DNA from: Brevibacterium pigmentatum
GTDB taxonomy: Bacteria > Actinomycetota > Actinomycetes > Actinomycetales > Brevibacteriaceae
Direction of reading: 5' to 3'
DNA: 64,000 nt
NCBI RefSeq assembly: GCF_011617465.1
Contig: NZ_CP050153.1
Coordinates: 1,612,001-1,676,000 of the forward strand
In this document: positions 26,343 through 35,557 of the stretch, piece after piece
How positions within the stretch are numbered: the stretch's first letter is position 1
How the letters are laid out: each line of letters starts with the position of its first letter
The notes under the pieces: model-generated
Seen by the model: the letters and a program-made list of their open reading frames with translations, nothing else
Databases searched by the model: none
What the model was told of the DNA's origin: nothing
Position numbers and translations under genes: made by a program

Positions 26343-27677
26343 TCAGGCTCCGGGGGTGAGCATGGCTTCCCACAGCTGAGTGAAAGCAGGCAGGGTCTTG
26401 GCGACGGTGCCGGCGTTCTCGACGACCATTCCGTTGTTGCGCAGGGCGAGGACGGCGCCGGCCATGACCATGCGATGGTCGTGGTAGGTGTGCCACAGTG
26501 CCGGGCGCAGCTGGCTGGTGCCGGTGATCGTCAGCGCATCGGGATGCTCGACGACGTCGACGCCGATGGCTCCGTACTCCCGGGTCAGGGCGGATAGGCG
26601 ATCGGTCTCGTGCCCGCGCAGATGTCCGATTCCGCGCAGCTGCGAGGTGCCGTCGGCCAGAGCCGCGAGAGCCGAGACCACGGGGGTGAGCTCGCCGACG
26701 GCTGACAGGTCGAGATCGACAGCGGTGAGCCGCTCCGGGCCCTGCACATGCAGTCCGTCCCGGTCGAGGCGCACCGTCGCTCCGAAGGCTTCGGCGATCT
26801 CACGGAAGCCGTCGCCGGCCTGGGTCGTGTGCGCGGGCCAACCGGCGATGGTCACGGAACCACCGGTGGCGACGGCTGCCGCAGCGAAGGCGGCGGCGTT
26901 GGACAGGTCGGGTTCGACCTGGACGTCGAGACCGCGGGGGAGCCCGGGTTCGACGATCCAGCGTTCGGGTTCGGGTTCGCTGATGTCGACGCCCGCGTCC
27001 CGGAGGACCTCGATCGTCATATCCACGTGCGTTCGACTGGGCACCGTGTCCGCGGTGTTGGTCAGTTCGAGGCCCAAAGGCATGACGGGGGCCGAGAGCA
27101 GCAGTCCCGAGACGAACTGACTGGAGGCGCTGGCGTCGATGCCGAGGTGGCCGCCGCGCAGGTTCGAGTCGGCGTGGATGGTCATCGGCAATGTTCCGTC
27201 GACGGAGGTGATGGAAGCACCGAGCGCGCGCAGAGACTCGATCGTCACCGACATCGGCCGCACCCTGGCCTGCTCGTCGCCGTCGAGGGTGACTTCACGT
27301 CCGGTCAGCGCGGCGAGCGGGGGAATGAAGCGCATCACGGTTCCAGCGAGGCCGCAGTCGATGGTGAGCGACTCCGAATCCTGTACCGCTGGAGCGTTCC
27401 CGCCGGCGAAGGGGATCGGCTCGATGTGGAGTTCATCTTCGTCTTCGTCGATCACAGCACCGAGGCGGCGCAGCGCTTCGACCATCAGCAAGGTATCGCG
27501 GCTGCGCAGCCATCCCCTGAGGTCCGAGCCGGAACGGGCCAGAGCCGCGAGGATGAGATAGCGGTTCGTCAGGGACTTCGAACCGGGAACGGAGACGGTG
27601 GCAGAGACGGCGGAACCGGCGACCGGCGGCTGCCAGTCGCCGGTCACCGGGGGAGTGTGCGTGGAGATGTCAGTCAA
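26343..27677 (-). CDS. aroA: 3-phosphoshikimate 1-carboxyvinyltransferase (EPSP synthase)
   Basis: Sixth step of the shikimate pathway: joins phosphoenolpyruvate to shikimate-3-phosphate (444 residues). The substrate-binding lysine motif VPGSKSLTNRYLILAAL lies near residue 30, LAGTVMRFIPPLAAL takes the place of the GNAGT motif (as in mycobacteria), and THVDMTIEVL and TYHDHRMVMAGA are near the C-terminus. The gene overlaps doxX by 8 bases and abuts rsgA. It is the only shikimate gene here. Confidence 0.95.
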   Translation of the reverse strand: MTDISTHTPPVTGDWQPPVAGSAVSATVSVPGSKSLTNRYLILAALARSGSDLRGWLRSRDTLLMVEALRRLGAVIDEDEDELHIEPIPFAGGNAPAVQDSESLTIDCGLAGTVMRFIPPLAALTGREVTLDGDEQARVRPMSVTIESLRALGASITSVDGTLPMTIHADSNLRGGHLGIDASASSQFVSGLLLSAPVMPLGLELTNTADTVPSRTHVDMTIEVLRDAGVDISEPEPERWIVEPGLPRGLDVQVEPDLSNAAAFAAAAVATGGSVTIAGWPAHTTQAGDGFREIAEAFGATVRLDRDGLHVQGPERLTAVDLDLSAVGELTPVVSALAALADGTSQLRGIGHLRGHETDRLSALTREYGAIGVDVVEHPDALTITGTSQLRPALWHTYHDHRMVMAGAVLALRNNGMVVENAGTVAKTLPAFTQLWEAMLTPGA

Positions 27678-28167
27678 CTCCGAGTGCGCTCAGAGCCTGC
27701 TTCGACGTGTCTTCGACACTCGACCACAGGTCTTCGGCCGCATGCTGTGTCCGCCACCACAGACCGGGGCGTCCGGCGGTGTCGACGGCGGCGAGCAGGG
27801 CACCGCCGAGCATCGATGTGCGCAGGAGGGTGCGTTCGTTGCGGGCCTTCTTCTCGTCCTTCGACGTCGTCTTGTCGGCAGACAGACGCTCACCGACGGT
27901 GTCGAGCAGGTAGGTGCCGACGAGGATCGATGCGCTCAGCCGTGGGAAGCGCCCGATGGCCAGCATCGAACCGGCAGCGACCTGTGCCACACCGGTTGCC
28001 CGGGCAAGAGTCACTGCGTCGACCGGAACGTCGACCTGCTTGCGGGCCTGGTTGAGGAGCGGGCCGACCGATGCGGCCGCTGCCTCCGGCTTGCGCAGTC
28101 GTTCGACGCCGTTGAGGATGTAGCCGGCGGCCAGCATGGGCCGTGCGATAAGACGAATGGGAGACAC
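27670..28167 (-). CDS. DoxX family membrane protein
   Basis: A 165-residue protein of the DoxX/SURF4 family with hydrophobic segments at LIARPMLAAGYILNGVERL, ATGVAQVAAGSMLAIG and ASILVGTYLLDTV. A basic Lys-rich stretch (TTSKDEKKARNER) lies between helices three and four. Cellular role unknown; some homologues link to thiol-stress systems, which fits the divergent sigH-rsrA next door, but this is inference. It is the first gene of the minus-strand run. Confidence 0.85.
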   Translation of the reverse strand: MSPIRLIARPMLAAGYILNGVERLRKPEAAAASVGPLLNQARKQVDVPVDAVTLARATGVAQVAAGSMLAIGRFPRLSASILVGTYLLDTVGERLSADKTTSKDEKKARNERTLLRTSMLGGALLAAVDTAGRPGLWWRTQHAAEDLWSSVEDTSKQALSALGVD

Positions 28168-28220
28168 AGTGGTCCTTCCTACGTGGCGGTCATCTCACTG
28201 GCAAGCATAACTGCTGAGGT

Positions 28221-28248
28221 GGGAATAGTGGGACGCCAGTCCGATGTT
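28221..28248 (+). promoter_or_regulatory. SigH/SigR-type autoregulatory promoter
   Basis: GGGAATA (28221-28227), 17-base spacer, then TGTT (28245-28248), matching the published pattern GGGAAYA-N16/17-cGTT for mycobacterial SigH and GGAAT-N18-GTT for Streptomyces SigR. It lies 65 bases upstream of the sigH ATG, so sigH probably drives its own transcription. Confidence 0.75.
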
Positions 28249-28312
28249 GTACCGGGTGAAGCCATTCGACGGGTGCACCCGTCGCGAAGTCGACAGGCAG
28301 AAGGAGAAGTCT

Positions 28313-28969
28313 ATGAGCGCCACTGCCGTCCTGGAGAGAACGGGCGTACCATTGACTGCGATGACCGAATCAGTCAAAGAAGCCCCCGAAACGGACGCCG
28401 AGAGGTCGGCGCGTTTCGAGCGGGATGCTCTGGAATATGTCAACCAGCTCTACGCAGCTGCTCTGCGTATGACACGCAACCCGGCAGACGCCGAGGACCT
28501 CGTCCAGGAAGCCTATGCGAAGGCCTACGCGGCCTTCCACCAGTACAAGCCCGGAACCAACCTCAAGGCGTGGCTGTACCGGATCCTGACGAACACCTTC
28601 ATCAACAACTACCGCAAGAAGCAGCGCCAGCCGCAGGAGCACGGCAGCGAGGACATCGAAGACTGGCAGATCGCACAGGCGAACAGCCACTCGTCCTCCG
28701 GCGGTCGTTCCGCTGAGCTCGAAGCTCTCGATCACCTTCCCGACTCCGACGTCAAGGAGGCGCTCTCGGCCCTGCCCGAAGACTTCCGGATGGTCGTCTA
28801 CTATGCCGATGTCGAAGGCCTGCCGTACAAGGAGATCGCCGAGATCATGGAGACGCCGATCGGCACGGTGATGTCGCGTCTTCACCGAGGCCGCCGACAG
28901 CTGCGCGAGATGTTGGCCGACTACGCCGCCGAACGCGGTTTCGTGAGTCCCGAGGGAGGTGCGAAATGA
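28313..28969 (+). CDS. sigH: ECF sigma factor SigH/SigR (thiol-oxidative stress)
   Basis: A 218-residue ECF sigma factor, orthologous in context to SigH/SigR, which directs the response to disulphide and heat stress. Region 2 includes [20 protein letters not shown] and [18 protein letters not shown]; region 4 includes [19 protein letters not shown]. The ATG at 28313 is preceded by AAGGAG; a further in-frame GTG at 28244 would place the start inside the promoter. About 48 residues precede the core and could allow alternative starts (ATG at 28361), as known for some SigR proteins. The stop overlaps rsrA (ATGA). Confidence 0.93.
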   Translation: MSATAVLERTGVPLTAMTESVKEAPETDAERSARFERDALEYVNQLYAAALRMTRNPADAEDLVQEAYAKAYAAFHQYKPGTNLKAWLYRILTNTFINNYRKKQRQPQEHGSEDIEDWQIAQANSHSSSGGRSAELEALDHLPDSDVKEALSALPEDFRMVVYYADVEGLPYKEIAEIMETPIGTVMSRLHRGRRQLREMLADYAAERGFVSPEGGAK

Positions 28970-29223
28970 GTGACGAAGAATGCTGCGAAAGCGTGAGGAC
29001 CGAGTCTCTCATGCGCATCTACCACTATCTCGACGGAGAGCTGACGACGACGGAGATCCGCGAGATCTCGATCCACCTCGAACAGTGCCCGTCATGTCAT
29101 GACGAGTACGAGATCGAAGCGCTGCTCAAGGAGCTCGTCCGTCGTTCGTGCAGCCACGATCGTGCCCCGATGGGATTGCGTGAGAAGATCCGCCAGCGGA
29201 TCGCACTCGAACAGAACTCCTGA
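28966..29223 (+). CDS. rsrA: Zinc-binding anti-sigma factor RsrA/RshA
   Basis: An 85-residue ZAS-domain anti-sigma factor that holds SigH inactive until its cysteines are oxidised. The redox-zinc motif is [13 protein letters not shown] (HxxxCxxC), preceded by an N-terminal CC pair and YHYLDGELT, and followed by another Cys in RRSCSHDR. It is translationally coupled to sigH by a 4-base overlap, giving the expected stoichiometric pair. Length matches the family. Confidence 0.93.
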   Translation: MSDEECCESVRTESLMRIYHYLDGELTTTEIREISIHLEQCPSCHDEYEIEALLKELVRRSCSHDRAPMGLREKIRQRIALEQNS

Positions 29224-29259
29224 CCGGCGGCCCGGGTACAGCCCGGAACCTCGGACACA

Positions 29260-29299
29260 ACGAAGGCGGGAAGAGATTCGAATCTCTTCCCGCCTTCGT
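29260..29299. terminator. Bidirectional terminator between rsrA and the bL37 gene
   Basis: A 40-bp perfect palindrome (20-bp arms, no spacer) centred at 29279/29280, between convergent genes. Confidence 0.85.
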
Positions 29300-29322
29300 C
29301 GTTCACTGAACGAATCAGCGAA

Positions 29323-29397
29323 TCATGCGTTTGGACGCTTGCCGTGGTTTGCTTTCTTACGGCGGCGATCGCGACGCTTACGGCCACGCTTGCTCAT
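29323..29397 (-). CDS. Ribosomal protein bL37 (24 residues)
   Basis: Very small, highly basic actinobacterial 50S protein. The product starts MSKRGRKRRDRRRKK and ends ANHGKRPNA, close to the bL37 sequence seen in Mycobacterium smegmatis ribosome structures as I recall it. The ATG at 29397 follows AAAGGAGGG, a near-perfect ribosome binding site, so I reject the longer open frame to 29508. Its position near sigH-rsrA also matches mycobacteria. A terminator lies 24 bases downstream. Confidence 0.88.
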   Translation of the reverse strand: MSKRGRKRRDRRRKKANHGKRPNA

Positions 29398-29544
29398 TGT
29401 GCCCTCCTTTGATAGACGCTCAATTGTCTCATAATGCCCGAGCAGAGCAAAGTCGGCGCAGGTCACAGACCTTGCCGATTCGGCTCGACGGGATGGTGCG
29501 GTTGTCACCTCGGGTGCTGCTCGGCCGAGTAACGCGAAGACGCC

Positions 29545-30159
29545 TCAGCTGTCGCCGAGGACGTCCTGGACTCCCAGCCAGTTGAACCAGCCGCGGTGGA
29601 GAACCAGCCAGGCCAGCAGACCGTAGCCTTCCTGCGCCGGCAGATGGTCCCGTGACGAAGCGACCTCGCGCTGCCAGACCGGATGGCCGAGGAGCGGAGT
29701 GAAGGTGTCGACATAGGTGATGCCGCGCCGCTTGGCCACATCGGAGAAGCTGGCGTTGAGCTCAGCGATGCGACGATTGCGATCACCGTCGTGCTCCGGC
29801 GGTGGGCCCAATACGAATGTCGAGACCTTCCGGGCCAATGCTTCGTCGAGGATATTGGCCACATCGAGTCGGGCCCGGGCCACGGAACGACCCGAATCGA
29901 GATCCCCGGATCCCAGCGCAAGCACCAGGCGGTTGTCCCCGTCCGGAGAGAACCGCAGGGACGCCTCGGCGATGGTGCGGGCATGAAGGCCGGCGGAATC
30001 CTCTGCCGGCACGGCCAGGGGATACACCTTGAGCTCCGGCAGACTCGGCAGAGTCCGCGCCGTCACCCGACCGACCCATCCGAGGCCACGGCCATCGCCG
30101 TGGCCGGCGACCAAAGGGCCTCCGACCACGGCGATGGTAGTGGTGACGTCGCTGCTCAC
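29545..30159 (-). CDS. GDSL/SGNH hydrolase-like protein, nucleophile missing
   Basis: A 204-residue protein with SGNH-hydrolase layout. Block I reads VVGGPLVAGHGDGRGLGW where active enzymes have GDS, so the nucleophile serine is Pro here. The C-terminal block SSRDHLPAQEGYGLLAWL keeps an Asp and His at DxxH spacing. A central LALGSGDLDSG replaces the usual GxND. Activity is therefore doubtful. Its start overlaps the kgd stop by 4 bases, so the two are coupled; similar genes occur next to kgd in other Micrococcales. Confidence 0.72.
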   Translation of the reverse strand: MSSDVTTTIAVVGGPLVAGHGDGRGLGWVGRVTARTLPSLPELKVYPLAVPAEDSAGLHARTIAEASLRFSPDGDNRLVLALGSGDLDSGRSVARARLDVANILDEALARKVSTFVLGPPPEHDGDRNRRIAELNASFSDVAKRRGITYVDTFTPLLGHPVWQREVASSRDHLPAQEGYGLLAWLVLHRGWFNWLGVQDVLGDS

Positions 30160-33100
30160 CGGCTGAAGATCCGGTCGACGAGTTCCTTCTGCTGTGCATC
30201 GTGGAAGTGCTTGAGTCCAGTCGATGTGGCTGCAGAAGCGGCACGGGAGATGACCTTGACCTCACGGCCGCCGAGGAGCTCGGGCAGGTGCAGCGCCATG
30301 AAGGGCCATGCGCCCTGGTTCTCCGGCTCTTCCTGTGCCCAGACGATCTCGGCGTCGGCCGGGAAGCGGTCGAGCACGGCGGTGATGGCCGCTTCGTCGA
30401 GTGGGTAGAGCTGCTCGAGGCGGACGAGAGCCAGCTTCTGGTCGTTGTCCTTCTCGCGCTTGGCCTTGAGCTCCCAGTAGAGCTTGCCGGAGACGAGGAC
30501 GACGCGCTCGACCTGCGAGGCATCGACGTCCGTATCGTCGATGACGGCCTGGAACTTGCCCGAGGTGAACTCCTCCGGCGAGTTCGCCGCTGCCTTGAGA
30601 CGCAGCATCGACTTCGGGGTGAAGACGATGAGCGGACGTTTGTTCGTCGTCGAGGCGTGGCGACGCAGCAGGTGGAAGTACGAGGCACCCGAGGACGGGT
30701 AGGCCACCGTCATGTTGTTCTCCGCGCACAGCTGGAGGTAACGCTCGATGCGACCCGAGGAATGATCGGGTCCCTGCCCCTCGTAGCCGTGGGGCAGGAG
30801 CATGACGACACCGGAGTTCTGCTGCCACTTCTGCTCGGAGGAGGAGATGAACTCGTCGATGACGGTCTGCGCACCCTGTGCGAAGTCACCGAACTGAGCC
30901 TCCCACGCCACGAGGGCGTCCTTGCGTTCGACGGAGTAGCCGTATTCGAAGCCGACGGCGGCGTACTCGCTGAGCAGGGAGTCGTAGACCCAGAATCGAG
31001 CCTGCTCCTCGGTGAGGTTCTGCAGCGGCGTCCATTCGTTGCCGTTGACGGAGTCGATGAGCACCGAGTGGCGCTGGACGAACGTTCCGCGGCGGGAGTC
31101 CTGGCCCGCCAGTCGCACCGGCACACCGTCCATGAGCAGTGAGCCGAAGGCCAGCAGCTCGGCGAAGCCCCAGTCGATGCCGCCTGAGAGCGACATCTCC
31201 TTGCGCTTCTCGAGCAGCGCCCGCAGCTTCTTGTGAACGGTGAAGCCCTCGGGGATCTCGGTGAAGGCCTCGCCGATGCGCTGCAGCGTCTCGGGACTGA
31301 TGGCCGTCTCGGCATCGTTGAAAGTCTCGATGTCGCTGGGCTCGTAGGGAGCATTGAACGCTTCCCCGTCGTAGGGGCCGGTCTCGGCCTCCTTGGTCTC
31401 GGCGAACGCCGATTCCAGCTTCGACTGGTAGTCCTTGAGCGCCTCGGCGGCCTCTTCGTCGGTGATGCACTTCCTGCCGACGAGGGATTCGGTGTAGAGC
31501 TTGCGCACCGAACCCTTCTTCTCGATGAGGGAATACATCGTCGGCTGGGTCATCGACGGATCGTCGCCCTCGTTGTGGCCGCGACGGCGGTAGCACACGA
31601 GGTCGATGACGACGTCCCGGTTGAATTCCTGGCGGTATTCGAAGGCCAGGCGGGCCGCCCGGACAACGGCCTCGGGGTCATCGCCGTTGACGTGGAAGAT
31701 CGGGGCGTTGATCGACTTGGCGACGTCCGTGCAGTAGAACGAGGAACGCGCCGAGGCGGGGGGAGTGGTGAACCCGACCTGGTTGTTGATGATGACGTGG
31801 ACCGTTCCGCCGGTGCGGTAGCCGCGCAGCTCGGAGAGGTTGAGCGTCTCGGTGACCACGCCCTGACCGGCGAATGCGGCATCGCCGTGGACGAGGACCG
31901 GCAGCACGGTGAAGCCCGACTCGCCCTGGTCGATGAGATCCTGCTTGGCGCGCACGATGCCCTCGAGTACCGGGTCGACGGTTTCGAGGTGGCTGGGGTT
32001 GGCAGCGACGTAGACACCGGTGGTGTTGCCTGCCGGTGAGGTGAACGAACCCTTGGTGCCCAGGTGGTACTTCACATCGCCAGAGCCCTGGACACTGTCC
32101 GCGGACATGGTGCCGTCGAACTCACGGAAGATCTGCGCATAGGACTTGCCGGCGATGTTCGTGAGCACATTGAGGCGACCGCGGTGGGCCATGCCGATGG
32201 CGACCTCGTCGAGGCCGGTGTCGGCGGACTGGTTGAGGATCTCGTCGAGCAGGACGATCGCGGACTCTCCGCCTTCGAGGCTGAAGCGCTTCTGTCCGAT
32301 GTACTTCGTCTGGAGGAAGGTCTCGAAGGCCTCGGCGGCATTGAGGCGGCCGAGGATGTGTCCCTGCTCCGAACGGGTGAGCTCCTGATGCGGAACCTCG
32401 ATCTTCGACTGGAACCAGCGGCGCTGGACCGGGTCGGCGATATGCATGTATTCGAACCCGGTGGTCCGGCAGTAGCTCTCGCGCAGCAGTCCGAGGATGT
32501 TGCGGAAGGGCATCATCGGCTTCGCGCCGAATCCGCCGGTGGGGAACTCGCGTTCGAGATCCCACAGGGTCAGACCATGCTGGTTGATGTCGAGATCCGG
32601 GTGCGACCGCTGACGGTAGACCAGCGGATCGATATTGGCCATGAGGTGGCCGCGCGTGCGGTAGGCATCGATGAGTTCGATGACGCGTGCGGTCTTGTTG
32701 ACGTCGTCCTGGTCTTCGGCCGAGACGTCGGGAACCCAGCGGACCGGCTCGTACGGCAGACGCAGGGATTCGAAGACATCGTCGTAGAAGCCGTCTTCGC
32801 CCAGCAGGTAGCTGTGGACCAGCTTGAGGAACTCGCCCGAACCGGCGCCCTGGATCACGCGGTGATCGTAGGTCGAGGTCAGGGTCAGCACCTTGGACAC
32901 GGCCAGGGAGTTGATGGTCTGCTGGCTGGCACCCTGGAATTCGGCGGGGTAGTCGAGCGCGCCGACGCCGATGATGCAGCCCTGGCCCTTGGTCAGACGC
33001 GGCACGGAGTGGACGGTGCCGATTCCTCCGGGGTTGGTCAGCGAGACGGTGGTGCCGGCGAAGTCGTCGGCGGTGAGCTTGCCCTGCCGTGCCTTGTCGA

Positions 33101-33866
33101 CGAGGCCGTCGTAGGCGTCGACGAACTGGCGGAAGGTCAGCGTCTCGGCCTTCTTGACATTGGGCACCAGCAGGGTGCGGGATCCGTCCTTCTTCGGCAC
33201 GTCGATGGCGAGGCCGAAGTTGATGTGGGCGGGGGAGATCATCACGGGCTTGCCGTCGCGGACGTCGTAGGAGACGTTCTGCGAGGGGAAGTTCTGCAGG
33301 GCGCGGATCACGGCGTAGCCGATGAGGTGGGTGAAGGAGACCTTCCCACCACGGGTGCGCTTGAGGTGCGAGTTGATGACGATCCGGTTGTCGATGAGCG
33401 CCTTGGCAGGCAGGGCCCGGACCGAGGTGGCGGTCGGGACTTCGAGCGACTCATCCATGTTCTTGGCGATGAGCTTCGCGGGGCCGCGCAGGGGAGTGAT
33501 CGTCTCCTCCGGTGCGGGCTTCGGTGCGGCGTCCTTCTCGGTGACCTTCGGCACGGACTTGGTCTCGGCCTTCAGCGTCTCGGACTCAGCCGAGGACGGG
33601 GTGACTCCGCGAGAGGTCGCCGGAGCGGCGGCGGGGGCAGGGGCCTTGGCATCCGACTTCTTTGCGGCCGGCTTCGCCTCCTGTTTGGCGGCCGGCTCGG
33701 CAGCGGACTGAGCGCCTCCGCCGTTCTTTTCGTACTTGTCGAAGAAGGGCCACCAGGACTGGTCGACCGAATTCTTATCTGACTTGTACTGCTCATACAA
33801 TTCCTCGACCAGCCACTCATTCGACCCGAAGTCTTCAACGGTGCGGTTCGGAGTATTGACGGACAC
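30156..33866 (-). CDS. kgd: Multifunctional 2-oxoglutarate dehydrogenase/decarboxylase (E1-E2 fusion)
   Basis: TCA-cycle enzyme (1236 residues) of the Kgd/OdhA type. Order: short N-terminal helix (FGSNEWLVEELYEQY), Ala/Pro/Lys-rich linker to about residue 115, an acyltransferase-like E2 domain with TSTYDHRVIQGAGSGEF, then the thiamine-diphosphate E1 domain with VHGDAAFAGQGVVTETLN, INNQVGFTT and YRRRGHNEGDDP. No lipoyl domain is present, as in other actinobacterial fusions. The GTG at 33866 is the only sensible start. Regulation by an FHA protein (GarA/OdhI) is known in relatives, but that gene is not here. Divergent from guaB1 by 102 bp. Confidence 0.95.
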   Translation of the reverse strand: MSVNTPNRTVEDFGSNEWLVEELYEQYKSDKNSVDQSWWPFFDKYEKNGGGAQSAAEPAAKQEAKPAAKKSDAKAPAPAAAPATSRGVTPSSAESETLKAETKSVPKVTEKDAAPKPAPEETITPLRGPAKLIAKNMDESLEVPTATSVRALPAKALIDNRIVINSHLKRTRGGKVSFTHLIGYAVIRALQNFPSQNVSYDVRDGKPVMISPAHINFGLAIDVPKKDGSRTLLVPNVKKAETLTFRQFVDAYDGLVDKARQGKLTADDFAGTTVSLTNPGGIGTVHSVPRLTKGQGCIIGVGALDYPAEFQGASQQTINSLAVSKVLTLTSTYDHRVIQGAGSGEFLKLVHSYLLGEDGFYDDVFESLRLPYEPVRWVPDVSAEDQDDVNKTARVIELIDAYRTRGHLMANIDPLVYRQRSHPDLDINQHGLTLWDLEREFPTGGFGAKPMMPFRNILGLLRESYCRTTGFEYMHIADPVQRRWFQSKIEVPHQELTRSEQGHILGRLNAAEAFETFLQTKYIGQKRFSLEGGESAIVLLDEILNQSADTGLDEVAIGMAHRGRLNVLTNIAGKSYAQIFREFDGTMSADSVQGSGDVKYHLGTKGSFTSPAGNTTGVYVAANPSHLETVDPVLEGIVRAKQDLIDQGESGFTVLPVLVHGDAAFAGQGVVTETLNLSELRGYRTGGTVHVIINNQVGFTTPPASARSSFYCTDVAKSINAPIFHVNGDDPEAVVRAARLAFEYRQEFNRDVVIDLVCYRRRGHNEGDDPSMTQPTMYSLIEKKGSVRKLYTESLVGRKCITDEEAAEALKDYQSKLESAFAETKEAETGPYDGEAFNAPYEPSDIETFNDAETAISPETLQRIGEAFTEIPEGFTVHKKLRALLEKRKEMSLSGGIDWGFAELLAFGSLLMDGVPVRLAGQDSRRGTFVQRHSVLIDSVNGNEWTPLQNLTEEQARFWVYDSLLSEYAAVGFEYGYSVERKDALVAWEAQFGDFAQGAQTVIDEFISSSEQKWQQNSGVVMLLPHGYEGQGPDHSSGRIERYLQLCAENNMTVAYPSSGASYFHLLRRHASTTNKRPLIVFTPKSMLRLKAAANSPEEFTSGKFQAVIDDTDVDASQVERVVLVSGKLYWELKAKREKDNDQKLALVRLEQLYPLDEAAITAVLDRFPADAEIVWAQEEPENQGAWPFMALHLPELLGGREVKVISRAASAATSTGLKHFHDAQQKELVDRIFSR

Positions 33867-33968
33867 GGCGTTGATCGCCTACTTCCTGATTCAAGACTTG
33901 CTGCTTAACGACATCTCCAAGCCTAACGTGATGTGCCATCGAATGTGCAGTTAAGGGACAATAGTGTT

Positions 33969-35426
33969 ATGCGTTTCATCTCAAATGACCCGAACACCGA
34001 TCTCACCTACTCCGATGTGTTCCTCGTCCCGAACTCCTCGGTGCTGACTTCGCGCTTCGAGGTCGACCTCACGTCCACCGATCCGACCGGCTCGACGACG
34101 CCGCTCGTCGCCGCGAATATGACCGCGGTGTCCGGTCGTCGGATGGCTGAGACGATGGCCCGTCGCGGGGGACTGGCGGTGCTGCCGCAGGACATCCCGC
34201 TGACCGCAGCGCAGGAGACCATCGCCTGGGTGAAGAGCCGGGACCGGATCTTCGAATCTGCTCTGCGCTTCGCGCCCGAGGACACAGTGCTCAATGCCCT
34301 GCACGTGCTGGCCAAGCGTCCGCACGGCTGCGGCGTCGTCGTCGACGCCGCGGGTAAGCTCGAAGGCATCATCAATGCCGCGGATCTGCGCGGAGTCGAC
34401 CGCTTCACCTCGGTGGCGGAACTGGTGGACTCCTCACCCCATGTCATCCGCGCCTCCGACGTCGACTGGGAGGACACCGCGCAGCTGGAGTCCCTGTTCG
34501 AGTGGATGACGGAATCGCGGGCCGAGTTCGCCGCCGTCGTCGACGACGAGAACACGGTGCTCGGCAGCCTGACTCCGAAGTCGCTGCTGCGCTCGTCCAT
34601 CTACACCCCCAATCTCGATGATCAGGGACGGCTGAAGATCGCCGTGGCCATCGGCGTCAACGGTGCCGCGGTCGAACGCGCCACGTCACTGGTCGAGGCC
34701 GGTGCTGACGTCCTCGTCGTCGACACCGCGCACGGTCATCAGGTGAAGATGCTCGACACGCTGTCGGCGATCGCCGATGCCGAACTCGGGGTGCCGATCG
34801 TGGCCGGCAACGTCGTCACCGCCGAAGGGGTCCGCGACCTGGTCTCCGCCGGTGCCGACATCGTCAAGGTCGGCGTCGGCCCCGGAGCCATGTGCACGAC
34901 TCGGATGATGACCGCCGTCGGTCGTCCGCAGTTCTCTGCTGTGCTCGAATGTGCCGAGGCGGCTCGCGAGCTGGGTGCCCATGTGTGGGCCGACGGCGGA
35001 GTCCGCTATCCCCGCGACGTCGCCCTGGCTCTGGCCGCCGGAGCCTCGCAGGTCATGGTCGGATCCTGGTTCGCCGGGACCCACGAATCTCCCGGCGACC
35101 TGCTGATCGACGGTGAAGGCCGGAAGTACAAGGAGAGCTTCGGAATGGCTTCGGCACGGGCCGTGGCCAATCGCACCCGCACCGAATCGGCCTTCGCCCG
35201 AGCACGGAAGGGGCTGTTCGAAGAGGGCATCTCGTCGTCGACCATGTACATCGACCCCGAATCTCCCGGTGTCGAGGACCTGCTCGACGGCATCACTTCG
35301 GGCGTCCGCAGCTCCTGCACCTATGCCGGCGCCGGCAGCCTCGGCGAATTCGCGCGTCTGGCCGCGGTCGGAGTCCAGAGTGCCGCCGGTTACGAAGAGG
35401 GCCGACCGCTGTCGGGAAGTTGGTAA
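33969..35426 (+). CDS. guaB1: GuaB1 family IMP dehydrogenase-related protein (GMP reductase type)
   Basis: A 485-residue IMPDH/GMPR-family TIM barrel with two CBS domains (about residues 95-215). The catalytic loop is [15 protein letters not shown], close to the IMPDH/GMPR cysteine loop, and the phosphate site includes [15 protein letters not shown]. GuaB1-type proteins of mycobacteria have been shown to act as GMP reductases, feeding IMP back from GMP. I chose the ATG at 33969 ([16 protein letters not shown]); the longer frame from 33933 lies in the divergent promoter. A GAAGAG-type site is absent and AAGGGA is 11 bases upstream. Confidence 0.9.
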   Translation: MRFISNDPNTDLTYSDVFLVPNSSVLTSRFEVDLTSTDPTGSTTPLVAANMTAVSGRRMAETMARRGGLAVLPQDIPLTAAQETIAWVKSRDRIFESALRFAPEDTVLNALHVLAKRPHGCGVVVDAAGKLEGIINAADLRGVDRFTSVAELVDSSPHVIRASDVDWEDTAQLESLFEWMTESRAEFAAVVDDENTVLGSLTPKSLLRSSIYTPNLDDQGRLKIAVAIGVNGAAVERATSLVEAGADVLVVDTAHGHQVKMLDTLSAIADAELGVPIVAGNVVTAEGVRDLVSAGADIVKVGVGPGAMCTTRMMTAVGRPQFSAVLECAEAARELGAHVWADGGVRYPRDVALALAAGASQVMVGSWFAGTHESPGDLLIDGEGRKYKESFGMASARAVANRTRTESAFARARKGLFEEGISSSTMYIDPESPGVEDLLDGITSGVRSSCTYAGAGSLGEFARLAAVGVQSAAGYEEGRPLSGSW

Positions 35427-35557
35427 GATCTCCTCATGCACAGTGACAGTCCCGGCCGGCGGGAAGCCGGCGCCCCAGATGACGATCCTCACCCCGCGAG
35501 GGTCTCACGCTTCACCTCTTCTGCTCAGCAGACAGCGAACGGCGGGGACAGTCACTG

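Noticed and set aside
32064-33782. 572-codon open frame antisense to kgd
   Set aside because: Codon-phase shadow of a high-GC gene: no ribosome binding site, low-complexity V/D/G-rich product and no family resemblance, while kgd on the other strand is fully supported.
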